Origin: Anaeramoeba flamelloides
Taxonomy: Eukaryota > Metamonada > Anaeramoebidae
Assembly (NCBI GenBank): GCA_027625915.1
Contig: JANTQA010000023.1
Location: 5,456,001-5,520,000, forward strand
Reading direction: 5' to 3'
Length of the DNA: 64,000 bases
A program made the position numbers and the translations under genes. Shown here in pieces: positions 49,595 through 60,411 of this stretch (within the stretch, counting starts at the first letter, position 1; every line of letters starts with the position of its first letter). The notes under the pieces are model-generated. The model had not been told where the DNA came from, did no database searches, and was given only the letters and a program-made list of their open reading frames with translations.

Positions 49595-49803
49595 CAGTCC
49601 TGTGTCATTTTAAGTCACAGAAAAAATCAAGAAATAAGGTACAAAAAAATCTCAAATTAAGGCACAAAATTCAAATTCTAGTAAAATAAATAATTCTAGT
49701 ACAATAATTTGTATAAAAAAATATAAAATTTGTGTCTAAATTCGAGATTTTTTTCTGTCTTAAATTTCGTTGAAAGTTTGTGCCTTAATAGTGGAACTGA
49801 CTG
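49595..49803. mobile_element. Mariner-type palindromic MITE, copy 2 (diverged)
   Basis: The right end is GTGGAACTGACTG and the left end CAGTCCTGTGTCATTTTAAG. The interior has the same AAGGCACAAAATTCAAATTC block with a short internal duplication. It is more diverged than copies 1 and 3. Confidence 0.75.
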
Positions 49804-50293
49804 AGGTTATTTAAATGGAAGGAGAGTCGATAAATGGGTTTTACTAATTTTTTAAAATTTTTTATTTTTTATGTACAGTCAGTTTCACTTTTAAGGCACA
49901 AACTTTCAACGAAATTTAAGGCACAAAAAAATCTCAAATTAAGGCACAAAATTTGCAATTTATTTTTTTACAATTTATTTTTACTAGAATTCAAATTTTG
50001 TGCCTTAAAATGAGGTTTTTATTGTGCCTTAAATTCCGTTGGAAGTTTGTGCCTTAAAAGTGAAACTGACTGTAATGCTTATTTCGAAATAAATTTCCCA
50101 ATTTTTTTAAATTGTTTGTTTTTTTCTTTTTTTTATTTTGTTTGTAGACGAAAAATAAAAATATTTTGGGTATAGAACTGAATATTAAAATCTAAATATT
50201 TATATTATAATAGATAATTTCAATTATTTGAAATATTTTTCTTTAACATTTAATTTTTAAGGGGTCAATTATTTTGAAATAGAGTTTATATAA
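49804..50293 (+). mobile_element. Tc1/mariner-like relic, copy 2 (interrupted by a MITE)
   Basis: The reverse complement is collinear with 12955-13250. It has the same TIR (TATAAACTCTATTTCAAAAT at 50293 reading left), the shared TTTTAATATTCAGTTCTATA, and the transposase end MEG-x-SINGFY then stop (about 49816-49845, plus strand). Copy 3 of the mariner-type MITE (49876-50072) is inserted just after that stop. Confidence 0.55.
49876..50072. mobile_element. Mariner-type palindromic MITE, copy 3 (197 bp, TA duplication)
   Basis: It is near identical to copy 1 in sequence and length, flanked by TA on both sides, and inserted in the Tc1-like relic. The strong similarity of copies 1 and 3 suggests recent or local transposition. 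Confidence 0.9.
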
Positions 50294-50318
50294 AACAATA
50301 ATAATTTTTTAGTTGAAT

Positions 50319-50391
50319 ATGAATTCTGTAATTGATCGTATACAAGGTAAAGGTTATTCTCTTTATACTTGGGGTGGTGAACTTCTTAATA
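50319..50391 (+). CDS. Orphan exon-like ORF, weakly RCC1-like
   Basis: ATG at 50319 gives MNSVIDRIQGKGYSLYTWGG then ELLN, followed by a GTAATA donor-like sequence at 50392. The DNA is preceded by TTTTTTAG, which could be an acceptor. YTWG is reminiscent of an RCC1 blade but too short to assign. No partner exon was found downstream before the element at 51363. It could be a fragment or chance. Confidence 0.22.
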
Positions 50392-51362
50392 GTAATATCC
50401 TCTTCTTAAATTGTCCTATATTCTCTTTTTCGGTCATATGGGTACATTTTTATTCAGAAATAGAACATATTCTAAATTTTAATCTAATATTCTACTTAAA
50501 CTAAAAATTTAATTTGTAGATCAATATTATTTATTCTCTTTTTAGTAATTTTTTTTTTTTGATTTGATCAATTGTTTTTTTTTAGTTTTTTGTTCTTTTT
50601 TTCTTTTTTTTTTTTATTCTTTTTAAAAATTAAATTTGAAAACAAAAATTGTTTGGAATTCCAAATTAACATGAAGAAAAGTGATTCTTAGTATTTTATT
50701 TTAAAATTCATACATTTACAAGTCAAAAATCTTATTATCAACAATTTTAATTTTCCAAAGAAATTGAGAAATTTTTACACAAGAAGTTACAATGAAAATG
50801 TACCCCAAATAATTTTTTAAGCTTTTTTTTTTTTTTTGAAATTTATGGTTTATTCAAATTTTTCTTTCGTTATTATCGACTCTAATATGAAGTTTATTAT
50901 TTCTAGTTTTTCTAAACAATTTAAATTTGATTGATTCTAAAAAAAATGGGTGAATTTTTCATTTTTTGCTATTCCTCTTTAATGAAATGAAGTTTATATT
51001 ACTTCACATAACATTTTTTGAATCCTTATTTTATTCTTGTATTTGACGAAATCATATGGAAAGTTAATCTTACAAATCAAAAAGAAGAAAAAAGAAAAGT
51101 AGAATTTTTTTGATAGCTATTTTTAATAAGTGAGGACTATTTTCTAATAAAAACTTTTTTAAAAAAAAGTAATAAAGTGAGTAAAAAACTTTTGGATCGG
51201 TTGTAAAGATTACTTTTAATCGAAAAATGAAATGAACATAATTTCATTCAACCTTCCAAAAAAATTATAGCTATCAAGAATAAAAAAAAAAAAGCACAGT
51301 GTTCAATTCGAAAGGGCAACCTTTTAATTATAACTGATTTCCAGAATTAAAAATTTCAAATG

Positions 51363-52302
51363 TAAGGGACTAGTCTATATTAAATTTTTTTTAGGTAAAT
51401 TTAATAGAGATTTAGAATTTTTTTTGCCAATTACTTAGATTTCAAATCAAAGTGAAAAACTTCTTAGTATATTAATGAAAACTTGCTAAATAACATTCAT
51501 TAAATTTAGTTATTGTTTTTATAGAAATAAAAAATTTTTGCATTTTTTCACTTTTTTGAAAGTTGCTTTTTTTCAACTTTTCGCAAAAATACAAAAAATA
51601 AAAAAAAATATGAGCAAGAAAGCAAAACCTTGTTATTTTTGTGGAAGACGTACAAAAAATAGTTTGAAAAATAAACCTGAAAGGGTTTTTTTGGATTTGC
51701 ATGACAACATAGTTTGATTCGAAAAAAATATACAATATATGCTTTACTCTTAATAAAAGATTTTCTTTTTTTATATTGAACCATTCTTTTTTTTCATGAA
51801 TCTACTTTTTCAGTTTACACTCTTTTGTTTTTGTTGAATTTGAAGTTTTTTTAAGTGTTCCAAAATTATCATTCCAAAAGTTTTTGTCAGAGTCAAAAAA
51901 AATCAAAGAAAAGAATAAGAACTATTTTTTAAAAAAGTAATTATTGATAAAACAAATTGGGTTCTTTATAGATTCAAGTTGGATGAATAGAAGTGAAGGA
52001 GAAAATATTAAGCAGTTTTAAATTATTTTTTCGTTTTTAAAAATGAGAATAAATATTATTTTTGAGAAAATAATTAAATCCAAAATTAATCAAAAAATTC
52101 TCATCAGTTAAAGATCTTTTTTCAAAAAAAAATTTTTAAAAGTCACTTTTTTTGGCAGAATTATAAAATTTTAAAAAAACAAGAACAAAAAGTTCTAACA
52201 TTAAAAAAAACCTATCTATTTTCAATTCTAAACATATTTCAAGATAAGGATTCCTTATTTAGTTATTGGACAAAAAAAAAATTAATATAGACTAGTCCCT
52301 TA
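51363..52302 (+). mobile_element. TIR-bounded 940-bp element with a tiny Cys-pair ORF
   Basis: TA plus AGGGACTAGTCTATATTAA at 51363 and the exact complement at 52282-52302 bound the block; the flanking TA pairs fit a TA target duplication. Inside, a plus-strand ORF (51610-51717) encodes 35 residues with CYFCGRRT, which could be half of a zinc-binding domain, followed by ERVFLDLHDN. A further open stretch after TTTTTCAG (from about 51812) encodes about 40 residues, but no phase-compatible junction links it to the first. No transposase core is seen. It is probably a non-autonomous or deleted DNA transposon. Confidence 0.6.
51610..51717 (+). CDS. 35-aa ORF with CxxC motif inside the TIR element
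   Basis: It starts MSKKAKPCYFCGRRTKN; the TGA stop is at 51715. The basic start, a CxxC pair and a later LHD make it look like the beginning of a small zinc finger, as found at the N-termini of some transposases or their relatives, but a second ligand pair is not obvious. It may be a first exon or a remnant. Confidence 0.3.
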   Translation: MSKKAKPCYFCGRRTKNSLKNKPERVFLDLHDNIV

Positions 52303-53128
52303 ACATAATCCATGAAAAAAATTATTGAAAGCTGAAAGAAAATAATGTTCAATTAATTTGAAAACAAAGAGTATAGTTCAAAGAAAAGAACTTTTAAATT
52401 TTTTACTTCCATTTTTATAAAATAGAAAACTTTATTGATGAAATATTTTTAATTCTCGCCATCTTAATAAAAAGATAAAATAATTCCCGACTTTTTTTAA
52501 ATAGCATTAAAAACTTTAATTTACTTTATATTTCAATTTTTTAAAAAAAGAAAATTTAATAGATTATCATTAATATATTCAAGACTATTAGGTTTTCAGA
52601 TTAATATCAGGATTAATTGATATTTATTATTTTTATTATGTTCAGATCAAATATCCTTTTTTTTTTTTCCGATAAGTAATTGATCTCAACAAATTTGTTT
52701 GGCGAATTATTATTTATAATTTATAATTATATACCGTTCTTTTTTCTCTTAAAGTGTATACAACGAATCTCTAAAATTGTCAATTGTTCCTCGTTTATCT
52801 TATCATTTAAAAATAATAAAAAGAAAAAAACAATCCTAAAATGAAGAAAACAATTTCCCATTTTTTAAAAAAACATCCCTCTTGCTACTTTCGAAAAGAG
52901 CCATAAGCCATTAACCCTAATTTTATAGAATTAACATAAAAATATCCAAAATTGGGAATCGGATTTTGAGAGAAAAAAAAGACATAATTAAACAATTTTT
53001 GATATTTAAAAGCCTATTCTAAACCATAAATTTTAAGTGCCCTTAAATAAAGAGAATTTACTTATTCATTAATTTTGAATGTTGAGCTTTTTTCAAACAA
53101 ATCAATATAAAAAACAACAAAAATAAAA

Positions 53129-53240
53129 ATGTTAGTAAGTTTAGGAATTTGTTGGGAAGGTCAAACAGGGTTTTAAAGATTACCTCTAGTGATGTGATTA
53201 TCTGTAGAGGTGGGAAAGATCACTATACAATTCATTTTTT
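53129..53240 (+). other. Upstream segment of uS4: possible uORF or 5' UTR intron with hairpin
   Basis: About 140 bp before the uS4 start the DNA becomes GC-richer. An ATG at 53129 opens a 15-codon uORF (stop at 53174-53176) and is followed at once by a strong donor-like GTAAGT (53135). Downstream is a small stem ACCTCTA/TAGAGGT with the loop GTGATGTGATTATCTG. It may be a 5' UTR exon/intron boundary. An intronic small RNA is possible, but no clean C/D or H/ACA boxes are present. Confidence 0.3.
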
Positions 53241-53273
53241 TTCTAAAACCCTTTTCTTAAATATTAATTATAA

Positions 53274-53581
53274 ATGTCACGAAGAAAATCAAAAACATTC
53301 AAGACACCACGTCGTCCATATCAAAAAGAAAGATTAGATCACGAACTTAAGGTTGTTGGAAAATATGGTCTTCGAACAAAAAGAGAAGTATGGAGAGTTC
53401 ACTATACACTTGCCAAAATTAGAAAATCTGCAAGAAACCTTCTTACTCTCGAAGAAAATGGTTTGTTCTTTTAATTTCTTTTACTTTTTTTATTTTGTGT
53501 GTAGTTTTTGTACAATTAATTAGAATAGTTTCTCAACACAAAATGTTTTGGTCACTTTTTCAATCTTTCTTTTTTATCAAA

Positions 53582-53632
<51 letters not shown>

Positions 53633-54225
53633 CTTTTTCTTATGACAAGATTGAAAAAAAAAAAAAAAACATCAGCTTAAAACTCTAACCACATTCTAAA
53701 TAAAATTAACTTTTAATTCTTTCGAAATTTGTCTCTCAAAAATCCTTCCTCTTACAAAATTAAAAACTTTTGAAACACTTTTTTTCTTTTTAATACGATC
53801 AAAAAACAAAATCAAAAAATTAAATCAAAAAACAAACAACAAACAAAAAAGATCCAAGAAGAATCTTCGAAGGAGCAGCACTTTTAAGAAGACTAACAAA
53901 TCTTGGAATCCTTGACGAACAGAAACAAAGACTTGAATATGTCTTGACACTTACCATTGATGATTTTCTTGATCGAAGATTACAAACCCAAGTATACAAA
54001 TCAGGACTTGCAAGATCCATTCACCACGCAAGAGTACTTATTAAACAGAGACACATCTCTGTAGGAAGCCAATTGGTTAATGTACCATCTTTCATGGTCA
54101 AAATTGAATCACAAAAACATATCGGATTTTCTTCAAAAAGTCCATTTGGTGGCGGAAGACCAGGTAGATTAAAAAGAAAATTAAACGTCATGAGAGGAAA
54201 TAAGAATGAAGAACAAGAAGATTAA
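53274..54225 (+). CDS. RPS9: Small-subunit ribosomal protein uS4 (RPS9)
   Basis: Two exons, 53274-53460 and 53852-54225, phase 1 junction (GTTTGT donor, AAAAAAG acceptor), 186 residues plus TAA. The family start [20 protein letters not shown] and the S4 RNA-binding core are clear: [35 protein letters not shown] and [10 protein letters not shown]. The junction restores [11 protein letters not shown] as in other eukaryotic S9 proteins. It binds 18S rRNA as a primary assembly protein of the 40S subunit and sits at the decoding and mRNA-entry side. The length is close to the usual 185-195. It ends in an acidic EEQED tail. Its GC exceeds the flanks, as expected for a highly expressed gene. The 391-bp intron contains a 46-T tract. 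Confidence 0.97.
53587..53632 (+). repeat. T46 homopolymer in the uS4 intron
   Basis: Forty-six consecutive T's lie about 220 bp before the acceptor, too far to be the ordinary polypyrimidine tract. It is likely to be length-variable. Confidence 0.95.
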
Positions 54226-57200
54226 GTCGAAACAAATTTAATTATTTTTTGATTATTACAAAATTATTAATATTTTTTTGAAAACAAACTTAAGATGCTT
54301 TTATCAATCCTCTGATTTTTTCAAAAATTAATTCTTAAAAATAACAAACTAAAACACAAAGATTCAAAAAAGTATTAAAATATATGATTAATATAAAAAG
54401 AAATAAAGAATGAATCTTCATAGATATAAATCATTTTTATTCCTTTACAAAATATTTTTTTGAATATTGTTTTGTTTTTGAATTTACATATAGCCAAGAA
54501 AAAAAATCAAGAGATTGCAAACAAACAGAAGCAGAAGGCTTGCTTTCTAAAATTTTATTCGGGTGCCTCATGAAAGTGAACACATCCAACAGTTATTATT
54601 ATTGAATCAAATAAATAATACTGTTCATGCAATAATGAAGTTCTTGGTAGTAAAATAGAAAATCATAATATTATCAAATAATCACTATTTGATATTGAAA
54701 ACCATAACCACCACACCCTTATCATAGAAAAGCAATAAACCATGATACAATTTATTAAAAGGTAATTAAGGGAGTTAGTATTTTTTGAAAATAAAATGAA
54801 ATCTTGTAAAGATCCTTGAAAAAATTTCTTTTTGTAATTTGTGTTTCGGCTTATGAAATGGATGAGTTAACCTCATTTAAACAATTTATTAATTTGAGTC
54901 TCTTTTTTGAAATCCAAAATTCGTATGTTTCCTATATAAAACCAAAAAAAAGATAACCTATTATTTTTATTTGAAATTCAGTTAATTCTTGAAAAAGGGA
55001 AAACATATTTTTGGTTTTAGGTTGGAAAGTATAGATTTTGTTTTTTATTTTGTGATTATTTTTAATAATTTTTATTTCAATATAAATATCAGCACATAAA
55101 ATATATTGAACTTGAGGTGATTTAATAAATGAATATTTGATACAAGTTTAACAGAAGTTTCTCAATTAAATTGAGATCTAATAAGTAAAATTTTTTTTAT
55201 TCTTTAAAGTTTTAAAAAAAATTTTTATAGCTTTTCAATAAATGAAAAAAATTGCAAAACAATTTTTAATTTTGAAAAAATTTTTTTAATAAATTGTTTG
55301 ATCTTATTCACAAGAAACCTTTATCACAATTTAAATCATTGTTTTTGAGAAAAAAATTAAGTTTGAATTTTGAAGATATAATTACTCTATTTCCAAATAT
55401 CTTCAAGAAAATTTTATTTTGAAAAATCGAATTTTATCTTAGAACAAAAACAAAAATTTCTTGATAAAATTAATAATGGCTTTAAAAATTAATGTATTAC
55501 AACTATCCTTCTTAAATCAATACAATTATTTTTTAATCTGTTGAATAGATCATTTTTTTTTTATTTAACCAAAAGAATTATCTCACAAAAAGAAAAAAAA
55601 TAAATTTTTTAATATTCCGGGCAACAAAGAGTTGTTATGGAATAATTATGATGGAAATGGTAAAATACGGTGTAAAAAATTGTTATTATGTGCAAAATAA
55701 AATGAATTTAAATATTTTCTTTTTCGGAAAAAATGGAAAAAAAAAATTGTTCTCGCAAAAAAAATATACTTTTTAGTGTTTCTTAGTTGATCAAAATTTT
55801 TTGACACTTGGAATATACAAAATTTGTAAGTGGGGAATTCCATCAATAATATATTGTAAAATTTTGCCTTGTTGCTGTAGAGGATTGATCACTGGATTCT
55901 TTTTTTTTTTTTTTCATTGTGTCCCGAAATAATTATTGTTTTTCAGAACGGGTGTTTGGTGCTTTTTTTATTTTTTTTAGAATGTATGTTTCTATTGACT
56001 TTTTTTACTCAAATAATGTTTAAATATACTAAAAAAAAAAAAATAAAAACAACTTAAACCCTGAAATAAAATACTTTTGATTTTTTTTTTTTTTTTTGAT
56101 AAGAGATTATATTAAAAAGTAAAAAAAGTTTTTAGTTTCTAGTATAAATCCCCAAAAAGAGTTCATTAATAATTGTATTTTTTGATTTATTTGAATTCTT
56201 GAGATTAATTTTTATTCTTAAAATTTTTTTTTTCAAGGTGTTTTCAATTTTATTTAATTAATGGACAAATAATGAAATTTCTTTTCTTATCTTTTTTTTT
56301 TTTTTATATATAACAAGTTTTTTTATTTAAAGAATAAGTTGATTTCATTATCATGGATTTCTCAGGGGATTTATTTTGATTGAATATTTTTTTTTTCATA
56401 TAATTTTAAATAATAAAAAAAAAAAAGTGAAACGGGTGATATATATATATATAATCTCAAGATTAAATACATTTTAAATCTCAAAAACAAGTGATGATGG
56501 GGCCAGATTACTAAACTATAAAATCCCAAGATTCCAATATTTAAATAACTCATAGATTTTTTTTTTTTTTTTCAAAATTTATTATATATTCAACGATCAT
56601 AAACAATATAACATCTAAAAAGGGGTTGGGTTTTTTAATAGCATTTTAGAATCAATTTTATGAATTTTGAATTACAAAATTGTAATGAAAATTTTTGAAA
56701 ATGCAAGACAGAATCTTTTTAATAGATGTTTTGATGAGTACAAATATTATTATGATATTAACAATAAAATCACAATAATATTAAAAAATCGCGATTAGTT
56801 CAACTTTATCGCGATAATCAACCAAATATCACAATATTCAAAAATTGTCAAGATAAAATGAAAAATTATTTTTTTGAAATTGCCTTAATAAAAACTCTTG
56901 GTTTTTACAAAGCCTTGAGACTTTTAATACACTTTTCCCCTTTATAAAGGTTAAAAAATGTTTTTGGGGGTTTTTAATATTCTACAAGTGTTTGAAAGTT
57001 TTGAAAGACAGAAAAAACTTTTATAAACGGAATGAGACAGTTTATAGTGTATTCAAAATTTTATTCTTTTCATTTTTTTTTTATAACAAAATATAAAATC
57101 TCAAACAAAATTTATGATCAAACTAATAATAACCCATTTTGGCAATATACTTGTGAATATAATAAATTTGTTTTTTTTTATTAATGGGATCATTAGCTCC

Positions 57201-57352
57201 ACAGGATAAATATTAAAAAGAATAAAAGGTAAGTTTGCTTCTTATTGGTGATCGGCCAAACAAAATCATCTAAGCTCTAGTTGTGTTTTATGCCCAATTC
57301 AAAATTACTCAAAGAAGAAGAAAAAGAAGATGATGATTAGTGGATGAAATAA

Positions 57353-57491
57353 TTACAATAATTCCTGATAATCTGCTAATGTTGTTGTAAAAGCATTTGA
57401 AAAGTTATCATAACTCCTTTCATTTTTCATAGAATAGCGAAAATCTTTACATCCAAGAACACATTCTTTAAAAGCAAAGTGGATGTTGGTT
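57353..57491 (-). CDS. Orphan terminal-exon-like ORF (about 46 aa), unidentified
   Basis: On the minus strand, after an acceptor-like ATTCTTAG (57492), an open stretch encodes NIHFAFKECVLGCKDFRYSM, then KNERSYDNFSNAFTTTL and ADYQELL, ending in TAA at 57355-57353. Composition is balanced and GC is above the surroundings. It starts in phase 2, so a preceding exon is required, but none was recognised at 57500-60400. It could be the last exon of an unrecognised small gene or a gene fragment. Confidence 0.3.
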
Positions 57492-58254
57492 CTAAGAATT
57501 TTTTTGTTCAACACAATTTATGACACCATGATCAAATAAAAAATAATTATTTCTCTTTAGTTCTTTTTGATATTAATCCAAAATATGTGGATAGGTGTTT
57601 CAACCAAATCAAACGAAAACACAATGAAAATCTTTGATCTGATCTTTGATTGAATAAAGTATCTTTTTTATTGTATTTTAAAAGAATGACTTTTAATCAC
57701 AAGATCTATTTTTTGATCAAAAAAGGTTTTTTTTGTAAAAGTATTTTTGAATTAGCCCAAAAACCCATCTACTATTATATTGTGGTAACTTTTTAATCAA
57801 GATATTTGTACATTTTTTATGATTTTTAAAATAATTATTTTGATTTTATAAAATACCATATTTGTAAATATTATATTGATAATATTAAATATCGTGATTT
57901 TTTAGAAATTATGACATTTTTTGTAACTTTATCCTGAATTTGGCATTTTATCATCAAACCCTCTAATTATTGTTTTTTTTTTTTTCAAATAGATATTTTG
58001 GGCTTTTTTTTGGTTATTAAAAGTGTAATGTTTACAATTTTTTACAATCATATTACTTGCAAAAAAGTACAAATATATTTTTTTCTAAAAAGAAAATAAA
58101 AAAATATCAAATCATTTGAAATTTAACACTCTTTATTTATTTTTTTATTAATTTTTTCTGAGGGTGGAGTGATTAAAGAAAATAGAAAAAAAATAGAAGA
58201 TGAGAAGAAGAAGTATTAAAATATTAATATAAAAAAAATCATTATCATTAGTAA

Positions 58255-58680
58255 GACCAAATTAAAAGAACACTAGATACCATTGGGTTTTAATGTGTTT
58301 TCGGTTTATTCCCAAAAAGTACGGATTTTATGTTAGGTTTCTATGAGTTTTCTATATATTTATAAAATCAATAGATTTTTGTTAGGATTTTTTTACTTTT
58401 CGAAATAGTCTGAATATTTATTAGCATTTTCTGTTTTGTTCAAAAGGTAAAAAAAAAACATAGAACACTTCACAAATAAAATATAAAAATTCAAAAAACC
58501 CTAAAAAACTTTACAAATAAAAAAGAACCCATTTAAAAAACACCATGCACTAATCAGAATCAAAATGAGTGAACGAAGATAACTGTTGTTAGATTTTCCA
58601 AAAATTAAAAGAGTGAATATAATAATTGTTTTTTCTCCATTCTTCCAAATTCTAGGAAAGTGTAATTAAGTTTTTTTGGG
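58255..58680. mobile_element. Foldback element, GTTAGGTTTTCC family, copy 4 (decayed)
   Basis: It has ATGTTAGGTTTCTATGAGTT, ATCAATAGATTTTTGTTAGG and the closing hairpin near 58590-58665 (TTGTTAGATTTTCC against TCTAGGAAAGTG). It is more diverged than the copies at 4225 and 22819. Confidence 0.6.
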
Positions 58681-58989
58681 ATTTCGAAATTAAGAAAAAT
58701 ATTTCTTTAATTTACTGTCTATTGGGTAAATTCAAAAAAAAAAAAAAATCCTAGGTACATAAAGACAGGGTCTCTGTAATTCTTGAAGGATGGGTTACAC
58801 TCTAAATTCCATATATTAATTTTTTTTGAAAGGGTGTTTTAATGGTTAGAGCATTCAAGTGTAAAATATCTTTTGAAATTGTATGAAAAAAATATCAATT
58901 ACAATTAGAGAATAATACTAATTAAAAACTAATTATTAAATGTGGAAGATCAATTGTAAAATGTTAATAATGTAAAATCAAGTAATTTT

Positions 58990-59640
58990 GTCAAAAAATG
59001 GTGGCCAACAGAAATACTCAATTTTCAATTTAAATTTTTCAGAAAATATAATTTTGAAGGCAAATATATGAGTTTCAAATAGACTTTTTAAGTTTTTTGA
59101 GATCTTTAAGGATTTTTTTTTTTCATTGTTTTCCATTTTTTGTTTGAAGATATTTTTATCAAAAGAATAAAAAATAAAATTTTTATTTCTTGTATAAAGT
59201 TGACTGTTAAATAATATCTAAATCTCAGATTAAATCAATTCTATACTTAAAGATATCAAAGTGTCTCAAATTGAAGAAATTAAAATCGAAGAAATATAAA
59301 ACAAGAAAAGATTGGATTTTTTTTTTTTGATATAGGAATTTTTTTCCCTTTGAATGTTTTTGGATTTATTTTTTAGTAAATTCATTTTTCTTAAATCAAA
59401 ATATTATCAAACTATATTTTCAAATTGTTATTTTTAAAAACTTATCCTATATCCTTTGAATTTTTTTTTGTAAAAATTCATTTTTTTAGAATCACAATCT
59501 ATTTAATTTTTTTTTTTTTGAATATTTTCGATTACAATAAATGAAATATATCAATTTCAATTTCCATGGTAAATCATTCTCTGGGTAAGTATCAATAACA
59601 CTGTTAGAGGGATAACCCTTTGGTTTAATTATTATTATAT
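58990..59640 (+). repeat. Repeat related to 40984-42060
   Basis: Shared ordered blocks: TCAATTTTCAATTTAAAT, then TTTTTGAGATCT-x-AAG followed by T-runs, then AAATTGAAGAAAT, then AAGATTGGATTTTTTTTT, then a CTGGGTAAGT-like block. It is a degenerate copy of the sequence that hosts the MITE family 1 relics. Confidence 0.45.
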
Positions 59641-60411
59641 ATTTTGCTTGATTGAGTTTTTGGAAATCTAAGTTAATGATTTATACCAACATTTCAGTTA
59701 AGAACTTTTGTAAAATCCATACATAATTGATTCGTGGAGTTTTATTTTATTTCTAAAAAATGATAAAAGATAAAATTAAATATATTTATTTTGGTAAGAA
59801 AATTAATAAATAAAACTTTTTGAAATATATCACAGTTCTTTAACCAATAACATTTGTTTTTCTTGGCGGGGAAAAATTTTTTACAACAAAACTGGAAAAC
59901 CTATATCTTAATTTCCAGCATCACAATTTGTAAACCCAAAGTGGTTGATGTGTTTATTTGAAAACAGTTTGAGATAAATGTATAACTATTTTTGAGAAAT
60001 CAAATATGTTTTTTGGTATTTTTCAACCTTCACTCTTCAAAAAAAAAAGATATTTTTTGAGTTTATTGTAACGTCCCAAACAAAATTTTTACGAATAACC
60101 GAAATTTAATTTATATTTTAGGAATGTTTTGAAAAAACCAAGATGGAAAAATCGAGCACAAACAACAACCAAAACCTTTTTCAAATAAGAAGTGTAATTC
60201 CAACAAAATCACAGAACTGACAAAAAACTATTAAAAAATCCAAAAAAATAATGATTTTTCTTGTAAAAAAACCTTTTTACAAGTTCACAAAGATCTTTTT
60301 GTAAATTGTATGATTTTTTGAGTCTTTGGAATTTTACATTCGTTAAACCATTTTTTTTCTCTTTCTACAGCTTTTGATATTTTTTTTTCACAAACAAAAA
60401 AAAAGAAAAAA

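Larger units (their letters stand above)
54226..60411. other. 6.2-kb intergenic region
   Basis: Mostly AT-rich sequence with homopolymers. The recognisable pieces are an orphan exon-like ORF (57353-57491, minus), a GTTAGGTTTTCC foldback copy (58255-58680) and a repeat shared with the MITE cluster (58990-59640). Open frames at 55646-55846 and 56371-56553 are low-complexity and not called. Confidence 0.6.
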
